From assembly GCA_963729215.1 (NCBI GenBank), contig CAVSND010000016.1, forward strand, positions 62,001-126,000: a DNA stretch of 64,000 nt. Direction: 5' to 3'. This document shows, piece after piece, positions 44,648 through 55,705 of the stretch; within the stretch, counting starts at the first letter, position 1; each line of letters opens with the position of its first letter. The translations under genes and the position numbers were made by a program. The stretch comes from CAVQJU01 sp963729215 (lineage in GTDB: Bacteria > Acidobacteriota > Vicinamibacteria > Vicinamibacterales > CAVVIG01). The notes beneath the pieces are model-generated. The model saw only the letters and a program-made list of their open reading frames with translations, had not been told where the DNA came from and searched no databases.

Positions 44648-44728
44648 CTCTCCCTTCGCCGGTTTCAACCGGAGCAGGTTCCAAGGGTTTGCTCTCAATC
44701 CCGGCTTGCGGGATACCCCTGGCGGTAA
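44648..44728 (-). ncRNA. TPP riboswitch (THI element) controlling thiC
   Basis: Read on the minus strand the leader contains CAGGGGTATCCC, then GCCGGGATTGAGAG (a TTGAGA variant of the CTGAGA pyrimidine-sensor motif), ACCCTTGGAACCTG and a CCGGTTGAAACCGGCGAAGGGAG arm, in the order of the TPP-sensing aptamer. It ends a few bases before the thiC ATG, suggesting control of translation by masking the GGGAGAG ribosome-binding site. A TATAGT (-10-like) lies at 44740-44735. Confidence 0.92.
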
Positions 44729-44744
44729 GCAGTGACTATATCAG

Positions 44745-44815
44745 AAGGGAGATTGGAGGTTGGAGGGTAGAGGTTGGAGGTTGGAGGGTAGCGGCCGGAG
44801 GTGGGGGTTGGAGGT
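44745..44815. repeat. GGAGGTTGGAGGGTAG tandem-word island
   Basis: A perfect 16-bp direct repeat (44755-44770 and 44776-44791, 21-bp period) sits in a run of further GGAGGTT and GGTTGG words up to about 44815. It fills the gap between the AlkD-like gene and the thiC riboswitch. Strand-asymmetric purine content suggests slippage-grown DNA rather than a protein site. Confidence 0.75.
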
Positions 44816-45574
44816 TAGAGGCTCGAGCCCGAGGGCAACTTCAAGAGGCGCTGTCTGACCTTCGGCGGGAAGCGCTCGATCGCGTAGCGAAACGTTGTCC
44901 GGGGAATGACGCGGACGTTGGCACGCAGGTAGCGCTCGAGCCGGGCCGCGTCGACCTTGCCCGCTTCCCTGAGGGCCCAGCCAACCGCCTTCTGGATGAG
45001 GTCCTCGCGGTCCGCGTGCAATCGGCGTGCGATTTCGTACAGCGAGATCGACGCCGCCGCCGCGCCGGACAAGCGGGAGCAGCGCGACGATCGACGCCCG
45101 GCGGACCCACATGTTGCGGTGCCTCGACAACGACCGCATCTGCGGAGCGAGCCGTGGGTGCGAAACGAGCAGCGGACCAATCAGCGTCCCGCAGATGGCA
45201 TCGGTCGTCGCCCAGTTCGCCGAGTGGTTGTCGGACAGCCAGCGCTTCCATCGGCCGAGCAGCGGCGGCGTGAAATCCCGTCGATAGCGGGCGACCACCT
45301 CGATAGCGACCGATTTCACCTCGAGATAGCGGTCGGCGATAAGCGCATCGGCGAACGCCATCGCATCGCCGACATCCCAGCGCTCACAGTGAGCCGTGTG
45401 GATCGACCGCGCCAGCGCGCGCATCGGGACGGTCCCGACATTGTAGAAGCCGAGGTTGTGCTGCCCGCGGAAATAGCGGCTGGCGTCGAAGTCGCCCGCC
45501 GGGCGCGCCAGGCGCTTGATCGCCCGCCGCGCCTCGGCCGCGGCCGCGGCTACAGTTTTCTGAGGATGAAACAT
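44815..45574 (-). pseudogene. AlkD-like DNA alkylation repair protein, one frameshift
   Basis: ATG 45574 to TAA at 44815; one extra base in the GCCGCC run near 45056 joins the two frames and gives 253 codons. Helical HEAT-like protein with the family pattern YFRGQHNLGFYNVGTVPMRA, EVKSVAIEVVARYRRDF, ANWATTDAICGTLIGPLL, NMWVRRASIVALLPLVRRG and QKAVGWALREAGKVD. AlkC/AlkD-type enzymes remove N3/N7-alkylated purines. Its start overlaps the 3' end of the rRNA methyltransferase gene by 25 bp. Confidence 0.85.
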
Positions 45575-46710
45575 TTCAGGTAATACGTCTCAGGCACCCC
45601 GAGCAGGACCGGGTGATCGCGGCCCTGCATGCGCTTTTCGACGACCGTCACGTTGGCCATCGCGTCGAGCGCCGCATCGAACACGAGCTCGCCGAACATC
45701 CCTTCGTTGACGTTGTACGAGCAGCTGCAGGTCACGAGCGTGCCGCCGGGGTTCAGCAGCTTCAGCGCGCGCAAGTTGATTTCCTTGTAACCGGCGCGCG
45801 CGTTGGGCACTGCGGCCTTGTTCTTGGCAAAAGCCGGCGGGTCGAGGACGATCGTGTCGAACCGCTCGCCCATCCGCTCCAGTCCGCGCAGTTCATCGAA
45901 GACATTGCCGACACGGGCGTCGATCGACACCCCGTTTCGGACGGCGTTGCGTCCGACGCGCTCGATCGCATCCGCCGAAACGTCAAATGCGATCACCTGT
46001 TCGCATCGGGCCGCCAGCGCGAGCGCAAAACCCCCGTGGTAAGTAAAACAATCGAGCAGACGCCCCCTGGCATAGAGCGCCGCCGCGCTCCGATTCTCCC
46101 GCTGGTCCAGGAAGAGTCCGGTCTTCTGGCCGCGCCGCACGTCGACGTCGTAGTGCACGCCGTTCTCGGTGACGGCAATCGTCTCGGGGACTTCGCCGTC
46201 GAGCACCTCGACCTTCTGTTCGAGGCCTTCGAGCGCCCGGGTGCGCGGGTCGTTCCTGGCCAGGATCCCGGCCGGATTGGCGATATCACGAAGCATCGAG
46301 ACGATGAGCGGCATCAATCGGTCGGTGCCCTGGGACAACGTCTGCACCACGAGGTAGTCGCCGTAACGATCGACGACAAGCGACGGCAGGAGATCGGCTT
46401 CTCCGTGGATAAGACGGCACGCCGAGGCGTCGATCGCCAGCGTCCGGCGGAACGCGATGGCGGCCTCGATGCGCCGGCGAATCAGCGCATCGTCCGCCGG
46501 GGCATCGTCCCCACGAGTGAGCATGCGCAACGCGATCTGTGAGCGGTCGCTGTAAAAGGCGTGACCAAGCGTCCGGCCGCGGCCGTTGCGCACGATCACG
46601 CGGTCGCCGCCCGTGGCGTGAACGTCGCCGAGGTCGGCACGGTAAATCCATGGGTGGCCCGCCTGGAGACGGGCCTCGCCGCGCGCCGAAATCGTGACTG
46701 TTGGAATCAT
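45550..46710 (-). CDS. Class I SAM-dependent rRNA methyltransferase (RlmI-like)
   Basis: 386 residues from ATG 46710; an in-frame extension to 46767 runs through the GAACC repeat island and is unlikely to be translated. Residues about 3-75 are a PUA domain (ARGEARLQAGHPWIYRADLG, RDGR-type GRTLGHAFYSDRS). The methyltransferase domain has KTGLFLDQRENRSAA, LLDCFTYHGGFALALAA (SAM loop), VLDPPAFAKNKAA and VTCSCSYNV. This matches RlmI, which makes m5C1962 in 23S rRNA. The assignment of target is by family only. Confidence 0.9.
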   Translation of the reverse strand: MIPTVTISARGEARLQAGHPWIYRADLGDVHATGGDRVIVRNGRGRTLGHAFYSDRSQIALRMLTRGDDAPADDALIRRRIEAAIAFRRTLAIDASACRLIHGEADLLPSLVVDRYGDYLVVQTLSQGTDRLMPLIVSMLRDIANPAGILARNDPRTRALEGLEQKVEVLDGEVPETIAVTENGVHYDVDVRRGQKTGLFLDQRENRSAAALYARGRLLDCFTYHGGFALALAARCEQVIAFDVSADAIERVGRNAVRNGVSIDARVGNVFDELRGLERMGERFDTIVLDPPAFAKNKAAVPNARAGYKEINLRALKLLNPGGTLVTCSCSYNVNEGMFGELVFDAALDAMANVTVVEKRMQGRDHPVLLGVPETYYLKCFILRKL

Positions 46711-46757
46711 GAACCTCTCGAACCAGAACCTCTCGAACCCCTCGAACCCCGAACCTT
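46711..46757. repeat. GAACCTCTCGAACC tandem-word island before rpiB
   Basis: GAACCTCTCGAACC occurs at 46711-46724 and 46726-46739 (15-bp period), followed by degenerate CTCGAACC and GAACC words. It lies between divergent starts and shares the 10-mer GAACCTCTCG with the exbB-exbD island 26 kb away. Confidence 0.78.
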
Positions 46758-46762
46758 CATAG

Positions 46763-46768
46763 TACAAT
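46763..46768 (+). promoter_or_regulatory. Candidate leaderless -10 for rpiB
   Basis: TACAAT ends 7 nt before GTG 46776. Its -35 region falls in the repeat island and shows no match to TTGACA. No ribosome-binding site precedes the GTG. Confidence 0.5.
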
Positions 46769-46775
46769 CCTGCCC

Positions 46776-47225
46776 GTGCGCATCGCGATTGGCGCGGACC
46801 ACGCGGGTTTTCTCCTCAAAGAGCACCTCAAGCAGACGCTGCAGCGCCTGGGTCACGACGTGGACGATCACGGGACCGACAGCGAGGCGTCAGTCGACTA
46901 TCCGCCGATCTGCCTGAGCGTCGGCCGCGCGGTCGCCGAAGGCCGGTCGGACCGCGGGATCGTGCTTGGCGGCAGCGGCCAGGGCGAGCAGATTGCCGCG
47001 AACAAGGTGGCGGGCATCCGAGCGGCGCTCTGCAACGATTTGTACACCGCCCGGCTGTCGCGGGAACACAACGACGCCAATGTCCTCTCGATGGGCGGCC
47101 GGATCGTCGCATTTGGCCTCGCCGACGAAATCCTGACGGTCTGGCTGGACACGCCGTTCGGTGGCGGACGGCATCAGCGCCGCCTCGATCAGATTCGCGA
47201 CGCCGAGCGAACATCATCAAGGTAG
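46776..47225 (+). CDS. rpiB: Ribose-5-phosphate isomerase B
   Basis: 149 residues beginning MRIAIGADHAGFLLKEHL. The core reads GIVLGGSGQGEQIAANKVAGIRAALCNDLYTARLSREHNDANVLSMGGR. E. coli RpiB uses a Cys in this loop as the base; here the loop is GGSGQGEQ with Glu71, the arrangement seen in mycobacterial RpiB, where Glu acts as base. It interconverts ribose-5-phosphate and ribulose-5-phosphate. glyA follows 11 bp later, a common pairing. Confidence 0.93.
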   Translation: MRIAIGADHAGFLLKEHLKQTLQRLGHDVDDHGTDSEASVDYPPICLSVGRAVAEGRSDRGIVLGGSGQGEQIAANKVAGIRAALCNDLYTARLSREHNDANVLSMGGRIVAFGLADEILTVWLDTPFGGGRHQRRLDQIRDAERTSSR

Positions 47226-47236
47226 TTCCAGAACAT

Positions 47237-48490
47237 ATGGACATGCGGACTCTGGCCGAAGCCGATCCGGAAATCGCGGATGCGGTGCGCAACGAACTGA
47301 ACCGGCAGAGGAACGGTCTCGAGCTGATCGCCTCTGAAAACTTCGTCAGCCGCGCCATCCTCGCCGCGGCGGGCTCCGTATTCACCAATAAGTACGCCGA
47401 AGGCTACCCCGGTCGCCGGTACTACGGCGGCTGCGAGTACGTGGACGTCGTCGAGAGCCTCGCCATCAACCGGGCGAAAAAGCTCTTCGGCGCCGAGCAC
47501 GCGAACGTGCAGCCCCACGCGGGCGCGCAGGCCAACATGGCCGTGTATTTCACGGTGATGAAGCCGGGCGACACCGTCCTCGGCATGAACCTGGCCCACG
47601 GCGGCCACCTGACGCACGGCCACCCGCTCAACTTTTCGGGCCTTCTGTATAAGGTCGTCCCTTACGGCGTGAAGTCGGACGACGAACGGATCGATTACGA
47701 CGAGCTCGACCGCCTGGCCGACGAGCACAAGCCGAAGATGATCATGGTCGGCGCGAGCGCCTATCCCCGCGTCATCGACTTCCCACGCATCCGCGCAGCG
47801 GCGCAGCGCATCGGCGCCGTCATGGTGACGGACATGGCGCACATCGCGGGCCTGGTGGCCGCAGGCGTCCACCCGAGCCCCGTACCGCACTCGGATTTCG
47901 TCACGACGACGACGCACAAGACGCTGAGGGGACCGCGATCGGGCATGGTGTTGTGCTCGGAAAAATACGGAAAGGACCTCGACAAGGCCGTCTTTCCCGG
48001 CTTGCAGGGCGGTCCGCTCGTGCATGTCATCGCGGCCAAGGCCGTCTGCCTCAAGGACGCGTCGGAGCCGGCTTTTGCGACGTATCAACGCCAGATCGTG
48101 GCGAATGCGAGCAGGCTCGCGGGCGCGTTGTCCGGCGCCGGCTTCCGGCTGGTCAGCGGCGGAACCGACAATCACCTCATGCTCGTGGACGTCTTCTCGA
48201 AGGGGATCACCGGCAAGGTCGCCGAAGCGGCCCTCGGGAAGGCCGGAATCACGGTCAACAAGAACGCCATCCCCTTCGATCGCAACCCGCCAATGGTGGC
48301 GAGCGGGATCAGGATCGGCACGCCGGCTGTCACCACTCGGGGTATGCGGGAACCTGAGATGGACGCGATCGCCGAACTGGTCGTGCGAGCGCTGAAAACC
48401 CCGGACGACGACCGCGCGCTTGGAATGATCCGGATCGAGGTCGAGGCACTGTGTCAGAAATTCCCGCTGTACCCGGACATGTCGGCCTGA
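47237..48490 (+). CDS. glyA: Serine hydroxymethyltransferase
   Basis: 417 residues. Conserved motifs: GLELIASENFVSRAILAA, NKYAEGYPGRRYYGGCEYVD, QPHAGAQANMAVY, VTDMAHIAGLVAAG and the PLP-binding Lys228 in TTTTHKTLRGPRSG. It converts serine and tetrahydrofolate to glycine and methylene-THF. The 3' end overlaps the start of the helicase gene by 40 bp. Confidence 0.97.
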   Translation: MDMRTLAEADPEIADAVRNELNRQRNGLELIASENFVSRAILAAAGSVFTNKYAEGYPGRRYYGGCEYVDVVESLAINRAKKLFGAEHANVQPHAGAQANMAVYFTVMKPGDTVLGMNLAHGGHLTHGHPLNFSGLLYKVVPYGVKSDDERIDYDELDRLADEHKPKMIMVGASAYPRVIDFPRIRAAAQRIGAVMVTDMAHIAGLVAAGVHPSPVPHSDFVTTTTHKTLRGPRSGMVLCSEKYGKDLDKAVFPGLQGGPLVHVIAAKAVCLKDASEPAFATYQRQIVANASRLAGALSGAGFRLVSGGTDNHLMLVDVFSKGITGKVAEAALGKAGITVNKNAIPFDRNPPMVASGIRIGTPAVTTRGMREPEMDAIAELVVRALKTPDDDRALGMIRIEVEALCQKFPLYPDMSA

Positions 48491-50528
48491 CCGCCCAGAA
48501 CACCCTCGTCGACGCGGTCGGCGCGGTCTTTGCGGCCGATGGTCCGCTGGCCCGTCAGCTTCCCGATTTCGAACCCCGCGACGGACAGCTGACCATGGCG
48601 GCGGGCGTCGCGCGGGCGTTCGAGGACGGCGGTGTCCTGCTCGCCGAGGCGGGTACCGGCACCGGGAAGACGCTCGCGTACTGGGTGCCTGCGATCCTGA
48701 GCCACCAGCGTGTCCTGATTTCCACCGGCACGAAGAATCTTCAAGAGCAGATCTTCTTCAAGGACATCCCCGTTCTGCGCGACGCGCTGGGCGTGCCGTT
48801 CACGGCGACGTACATGAAGGGCCGGGCGAACTACCTCTGTCTGCATCGCCTGGATCAACTGAGCGGCGGCGGAAGTGGCGCTCCCAGCCACGACGTCTTT
48901 CTGCCCATCATTCGCGACTGGTCCACGACCACCGAAACCGGTGATCGCGCCGAGATCGAGGACCTGCCGGAAGACATCGCGTTCTGGAACGAAGTGTCGG
49001 CCACGGCCGAGACATGCCTCGGCACCGAATGCCCGCGATACGACGACTGCTTCGTCACACGGATGCGTCAGCGTGCCGCATCCTCCGACATCGTGATCGT
49101 GAATCATCACCTGCTCTGCGCCGATGCCGCCGTCAGGCAGCACGCGTTCGGCGAGGTGATCCCGGCGTGCAGTCACGCGATCGTGGACGAGGCCCATCAG
49201 CTCGAGGACGTGGCCACGCAGTACTTCGGCTTCAGCGTCAGCACGTATCGCGTCGAGGACCTGGCCAGGGATGTCGAACGGCTGGCAGCAGCGGGCGTGA
49301 TCGTCGAGAGCCGGATCGCGATGACGCCGAGAAGGCCGTGGACAGCCTGCGCGATCACGCCCGGGCGTTTTTTACCGGGCTGACCTTCGCGCACCGGAAC
49401 GACGAACGGCCTCGCGGGGAGGAACGTGTGCGCGCCACGCAGACGTCGCTGTCGCGCGCGAGCGATGCGGCGGCGGGCCTGACCGGCGCGATCGATCGGC
49501 TTGAACAGATGCTGGTCGGGCTGAAACCGGATGCACCCGATCGGACGAATACTGCCGATCGCTCCGTCCGGCTTCAGTCGGACGACACCGACCCGGGCGC
49601 GGCCTCGGAGCAAATCGCCGCACTCGCCCGCAGGGCTGGCGAAATCCGCACCGAGCTCAGATTCCTGATGCGGGCCTCCGAACCGGAATACGTGTATTTC
49701 GTCGAGTTCCGGGGACGGGGCGTGTTCCTGCGCGCGTCGCCCATCGACGTGTCGGCGATCGTCCGCGAGCTGCTCATCGACCGGATGCGCACCACCGTGC
49801 TGACGTCGGCGACGCTGACGGTCGACGGATCATTCGGCTACATCCGCGATCGTCTGGGCATCCGCAGCGCCGCCGAGATTTGCCTGCCGTCGGAGTATGA
49901 CTTCGAGCGCCAGACGGTGCTCTACCTGCCGCCTCGCATGCCGGATCCGCGGTCACCCGAGTTCAACGGCGCCGCCGGCCGCCAGGTGATCGAGATCCTC
50001 AAGCGGACACGAGGACGCGCCTTCGTCCTCTTCACCAGCTACGCCGCCCTGCGCGCCGTGCAGGCGATGGCGGAAATGGCCCTCGACTACCCGATCCTGG
50101 TGCAGGGCAGCGTTCCGCGGTCGCTGCTGCTGAAGCGCTTCCGGGACACACCCCATTCAGTGCTCTTTGCGACCTCGAGCTTCTGGCAGGGCGTCGACGT
50201 CGTCGGCGAGGCCCTGAGTTGCGTGATCATCGACAAGCTGCCGTTCGCCTCCCCCGGCGAACCCGTGCTGGCGGCGCGGATTGAAGCCATCCGGGCCCGT
50301 GGCGGCGAGCCGTTCGACGAGTATCAGGTGCCGCTGGCCATCCTCGCGCTCCGGCAGGGCCTCGGACGGCTGATCCGTCATCGCCGCGACCGCGGAGTGC
50401 TCACGGTCCTCGATCCCCGTCTGCGAACAAAGGGTTACGGGCGGCGCTTTCTGGCCTCGCTGCCCCCGGCGCGCGTCGTTCATGAGCTCGACGCCGTGTC
50501 GGCTTTTCTCGCTGCAGATCTCGTGTAA
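48451..50528 (+). pseudogene. DinG/XPD-type ATP-dependent helicase, one frameshift (deletion)
   Basis: GTG 48451 inside the end of glyA to TAA at 50526. Walker A is AEAGTGTGKTLAYW, DEAH box is IVDEAHQLEDVA, and an iron-sulfur Cys set is visible (CLHRL, CLGTECPRYDDC). The frame breaks near 49320: ATCGCGATGACG should read as an added base (SRIADDAEKAVDS). Adding one base gives 693 codons ending VLDPRLRTKGYGRRFLASLPPARVVHELDAV. This is one of only two apparent deletions in the window. DinG-type helicases unwind R-loops, forks and other structures. Confidence 0.87.
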
Positions 50529-50574
50529 ACTGTTTCTCGGTCAAGGGTTCCGGTAGTCTTCAGGAGGGTTAGCA

Positions 50575-51540
50575 ATGATCCGCCAATCTATGGGCCGCCT
50601 GGTGGGCAAGATCGCGTTGGCCAGCGGGATCGTCGCCCTGTTCGCGCTGCCGGCTGCGGCGCAGGGAATGATTCAAGGCACGGTGCTCGATGCGCAGGGG
50701 CAGCCCGTCGAGGGCGCCAAGATCACGATCGAGCAGACCGAAGGCGTGACCCGCAAGTTCGAGACGAAGTCCGACAAGAAGGGGGCCTTCATTCAGATCG
50801 GGCTCCAGTCGGCGGGCTATAAGGTCACGGCAGAAAAGGACAAGCTCGGCACCGCCTCGGCTAACACTCGCGTGAGCCAGCGGGGACCGGCGAGCGTGCG
50901 GCTGGTCATCGGCGGCGGCGCCGGCAACGATCCCGCCCTCGCGGCCAAGACCGCGGAGCTGCGGAAGTCGTTCGACGAAGGCGTCGCCCTGAGCCGGGCG
51001 GGCAAGTACGACGAGTCGATCGAATCATTCAACAAGGCGCTGGCCGTCAACCCGAATTGCCAGGATTGCCTGTACAACATCGGCTATGCCTACGCTCAGA
51101 AGAAGGAGCTCGACAAGGCCGAGGAAAACTACAAGAAAGCGATCCTGGTCAAGCCCGACTACGCCGAGGCGTACAACGGGCTCGCCAACGTCTACAACGC
51201 CCAGCGGAAGTTCGACGACGCCGCGGCGGCGAGCGCAAAGGCCAACGAGCTCACGGCTGCGCAGCCCGGTGGTCTCGCGGGCGGCAACGCCGACTCGCTG
51301 TATAACCAGGGCGTCATCCTGTGGAACTCCGGCAAGATCCCGGAAGCCAAGAAACTCTTCGAGCAGGCGATCGCGGCGAATCCGAACCACGCTGAATCGC
51401 ACTATCAGCTGGCCATGGCGCTCGTGAACGAAGGCAAGCTGGCCGAGGCCGCAACCGAGTTCAACGGGTATCTGAAGCTCGCGCCCGACGGCCCGAACGC
51501 CGCAACGGCCAAGGCGCTGGTCGCTCAGCTGCCGAAATAG
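50575..51540 (+). CDS. Exported protein with carboxypeptidase-regulatory domain and TPR repeats
   Basis: 321 residues from ATG 50575 with AGGAGG just upstream. The signal peptide ends AAAQG. Residues about 34-110 are a carboxypeptidase-regulatory-like domain (MIQGTVLDAQGQPVEGAKITIEQ), and the rest is TPR repeats: KYDESIESFNKALAVNPNCQDCLYNIGYAYAQKKELDKAEENYKKA... and later IPEAKKLFEQAIAANPNHAESHY. It should be a periplasmic scaffold. The beta-domain is the same type as in the two receptors at 9928 and 13454. Its TAG stop overlaps the next GTG (TAGTG). Confidence 0.87.
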   Translation: MIRQSMGRLVGKIALASGIVALFALPAAAQGMIQGTVLDAQGQPVEGAKITIEQTEGVTRKFETKSDKKGAFIQIGLQSAGYKVTAEKDKLGTASANTRVSQRGPASVRLVIGGGAGNDPALAAKTAELRKSFDEGVALSRAGKYDESIESFNKALAVNPNCQDCLYNIGYAYAQKKELDKAEENYKKAILVKPDYAEAYNGLANVYNAQRKFDDAAAASAKANELTAAQPGGLAGGNADSLYNQGVILWNSGKIPEAKKLFEQAIAANPNHAESHYQLAMALVNEGKLAEAATEFNGYLKLAPDGPNAATAKALVAQLPK

Positions 51541-52238
51541 TGGACGCTGTTCACGCCCGGCTGGCGGACGTTCGCGAACGCATCGCGCGCGCCGCCGCCC
51601 GGGCTGGACGCGACCTCTCCCGCATCCGCCTCGTCTCCGTCTCGAAAACCTTCGACGCCGCCCACGTACGCGCCGCCGCGCTGGCCGGGCAGATCGACTT
51701 CGGCGAGAACAAAGTCCAGGAAGCACAGCAAAAGCAGGCGCTCACCGCCGGCCTTCCCCTCCGCTGGCATCTCATCGGTCATCTGCAATCGAACAAGGCC
51801 GCGAAAGCGGCGACCCTGTTCGACGTGATTCACTCGATCGACGATGCCTCGCTCGTGAGAAAGATCGACAGCGCAGCGGCCGCCGCCGGCCGGACGCTGG
51901 AGCTGCTCGTGCAGGTGGATCTGGCCGGCGAATCGACCAAGCACGGGGCGCGGGAGGCGGAACTGCCTGCCATCTTCGACGCCGCGCGGACCTGCACCTC
52001 CGTCCGGGTTTCCGGCCTGATGACGCTCCCTCCGGCAACGTCCGACCCCGAAGCGGCGCGACCCTGGTTCCGTGAACTCATCCGTGTCCGCGACGGGCTG
52101 CAGGCCGGTGGGATCGAGCCCAGCCGTTTAGCCGAACTCTCGATGGGCATGAGCCACGATTACGAAATTGCCATCGAGGAGGGCTCGACAATCGTCCGTG
52201 TCGGCACGGCCATTTTCGGGAAACGCAGCGCCGCCTGA
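51540..52238 (+). CDS. YggS-family pyridoxal-phosphate homeostasis protein
   Basis: 232 residues from a GTG overlapping the previous stop. PLP-binding Lys36 is in LVSVSKTFDAAHVRAAA; FGENKVQEAQQK, WHLIGHLQSNKAAKA, ELLVQVDLAGESTKHGA and ELSMGMSHDYEIAIEEGSTIVRVGTAIFG are the family hallmarks. The alanine-racemase-like fold holds PLP without known catalysis; loss disturbs B6 and amino-acid pools. It precedes a DivIVA-domain gene, as YggS genes often do. Confidence 0.94.
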   Translation: MDAVHARLADVRERIARAAARAGRDLSRIRLVSVSKTFDAAHVRAAALAGQIDFGENKVQEAQQKQALTAGLPLRWHLIGHLQSNKAAKAATLFDVIHSIDDASLVRKIDSAAAAAGRTLELLVQVDLAGESTKHGAREAELPAIFDAARTCTSVRVSGLMTLPPATSDPEAARPWFRELIRVRDGLQAGGIEPSRLAELSMGMSHDYEIAIEEGSTIVRVGTAIFGKRSAA

Positions 52239-52292
52239 CCCCTGTCGCCACACTCGGGATCCGCCGATAAGGCGTCAGGAGCAACTTGCCTC

Positions 52293-52829
52293 ATGAATGT
52301 GAGCCCTCTCGACCTGCGACAACAGCGATTTCACACGGTCCTTCGCGGCTTCGACAAGATCGAGGTCAGCTCGTTCCTGGCGGCTGTCGCCGAAGACTAC
52401 GAGCAGGCCCTGCGTGAAACCGATCGCCTCCGGCAGGACCTGGCGAACATGGAGTCGGTGTTGAGCGAGCACCGCGAGCACGAGAAGAGCCTGCGCACGA
52501 CGCTGCTGACGGCCCAGCGGCTGGCCGACGACATCAAGGCCGGCGCTGAAAAAGAGGCCGACCGCGTCATCAGGGAAGCGGGTTTGCGCTCGCAGCTGCT
52601 GATCGAGAAAGCGGAGGCCCGGCTGGAAGACGTGCAGCGCGAGATCGACGGCCTCAAGCTGAAACGGCGCGACGTCGAAACCTCGCTCGAAAGCACCATC
52701 CAGACCCTGCGCAACTCACTCGACTACGTCAGGGAGCAGGAAATCCGGGAGCGCGAGGAAAAGATCCTTCTCCATCGTCCTCGCCACGCGGAGCAGCCTT
52801 CCGGCAGCGCGCAGGCCGTCAACGAATGA
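52293..52829 (+). CDS. DivIVA-domain protein
   Basis: 178 residues. The N-terminal DivIVA domain reads MNVSPLDLRQQRFHTVLRGFDKIEVSSFLAAVAEDYEQALRE, followed by a long coiled-coil (residues about 45-155, heptads rich in L/E/R). DivIVA-like proteins bind curved membrane at poles and septa and organise division or growth. The gene is behind yggS, echoing the division-cluster order in other phyla. The C-terminal tail is short and polar. Confidence 0.88.
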   Translation: MNVSPLDLRQQRFHTVLRGFDKIEVSSFLAAVAEDYEQALRETDRLRQDLANMESVLSEHREHEKSLRTTLLTAQRLADDIKAGAEKEADRVIREAGLRSQLLIEKAEARLEDVQREIDGLKLKRRDVETSLESTIQTLRNSLDYVREQEIREREEKILLHRPRHAEQPSGSAQAVNE

Positions 52830-52835
52830 CGGCCT
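52813..52835. terminator. Hairpin at the end of the DivIVA gene
   Basis: AGGCCGTC and GACGGCCT form an 8-bp stem that overlaps the stop codon. It is followed by only a weak T-rich stretch (AGATTT). A short convergent gap follows. Confidence 0.4.
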
Positions 52836-52851
52836 GAGGGTCAATCAGATT

Positions 52852-53193
52852 TCATCGTCTGACGGGAGCCGCGATCACGTTCGCGTCGACGTCGACCGTG
52901 AACGGCCACTGGTACTCGTAGCCCGGAAGAACGGCTACCGGGCTCGTGTATGACGTCTTCACGGAAACGTGCTGGACCTCGCGCGTGACGGTGAGGTCTT
53001 CCGCCGTCAGGGGCAAATCGTAGGTGCGGGCGAGCTCGACAACCTTCTGCTTCAGGTCTGCCTCGGTCGTTCCCTGCATCGCGGCTTCGTTGATTGAATC
53101 CTTGAACCTGTAGAACGTCGTATAGGCAATGCCGACGCGCCAGAGCGCGTTCGCGATGAGCGCGACCACGATCAGCTTGATCAGGGTCTTCAC
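52852..53193 (-). CDS. Small membrane-anchored protein downstream of lepB (possibly DUF4845-like)
   Basis: 113 residues: one N-terminal helix (LIKLIVVALIANALWRVGIAYTTF), then a soluble domain with LKQKVVELARTYDLPLTAEDLTVTR, VSVKTSYTSPVAVLPGYEYQWPF and VDVDANV. The layout (one helix, small alpha-beta domain) and position right behind lepA-lepB recall DUF4845 proteins, but I cannot confirm the family. It starts 2 bp after the lepB stop, so it is in the same operon. Confidence 0.72.
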   Translation of the reverse strand: MKTLIKLIVVALIANALWRVGIAYTTFYRFKDSINEAAMQGTTEADLKQKVVELARTYDLPLTAEDLTVTREVQHVSVKTSYTSPVAVLPGYEYQWPFTVDVDANVIAAPVRR

Positions 53194-53194
53194 G

Positions 53195-53892
53195 TCAGTG
53201 AATCACGTGCAGCATGCGGCTCCAACGCGTCCGCGTGAAAAAATGCGCGACGACGGACACCAGGCCCTTCACGGTGGCGCCGGCGGACTCGTCCTCGTAA
53301 TCCTCCCGGCCGGATTCATACGACCAGTAAATCACCAGCGCCTTGCCCTTGATGTAATCGCGCCGGAGGAAGCCCCAGTAGCGGCTGTCCTGCGAGTTGT
53401 CGCGGTTGTCTCCCATGACGAAGTACTGGTCGGGCGGTACGGTGACCGGCCCGTACCGTTCGCGCACGTCGAATGACGTGACTTCCGCGCCCTCGGTGCC
53501 GTGGCTCGGTCCTTCCAGGAAGTGCACGTACGGCTCGTCGAGCGGCTGGCCGTTGACGTAGACCTTCTTCGAGCGCAGCTCGACGGTGTCGCCGGGCAGC
53601 CCGATCACGCGTTTGATGAAATCGCGCTCGGGTTCCTCGGGATATTTGAAGACCACGATGTCCAGGCGCTTGACCGCTCCCATCGGCAGCAGCGCGCGCT
53701 CGACACGTGATTCCGAAGGGCCGAACACGAACTTGTTGACCAGCAGGTGATCGCCGATGAGCAGGTTGTTCTCCATCGAGCCCGTCGGAATCTTGAAGGC
53801 CTGGACGACGAAGGTCCGGACGAACAGGGCCAGGATCACGGCGATCACGATCGACTCGAAGTATTCGCGCAGCGTCGATTTCTTGAAGTCGG

Positions 53893-53896
<4 letters not shown>
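53195..53896 (-). CDS. lepB: Signal peptidase I
   Basis: 233 residues from ATG 53896, overlapping the lepA stop (ATGA). One N-terminal helix (IVIAVILALFVRTFVVQ), nucleophile Ser40 in IPTGSMENNL, general-base Lys95 in RDFIKRVIGLPGD, then VPPDQYFVMGDNRDNSQDSRYWGF. It removes signal peptides of exported proteins on the outer face of the inner membrane. lepA-lepB is the classical arrangement. The C-terminal 50 residues are an extra extension with an acidic patch (GREDYEDES). Confidence 0.96.
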
Positions 53897-55702
<1,806 letters not shown>

Positions 55703-55705
55703 GGT

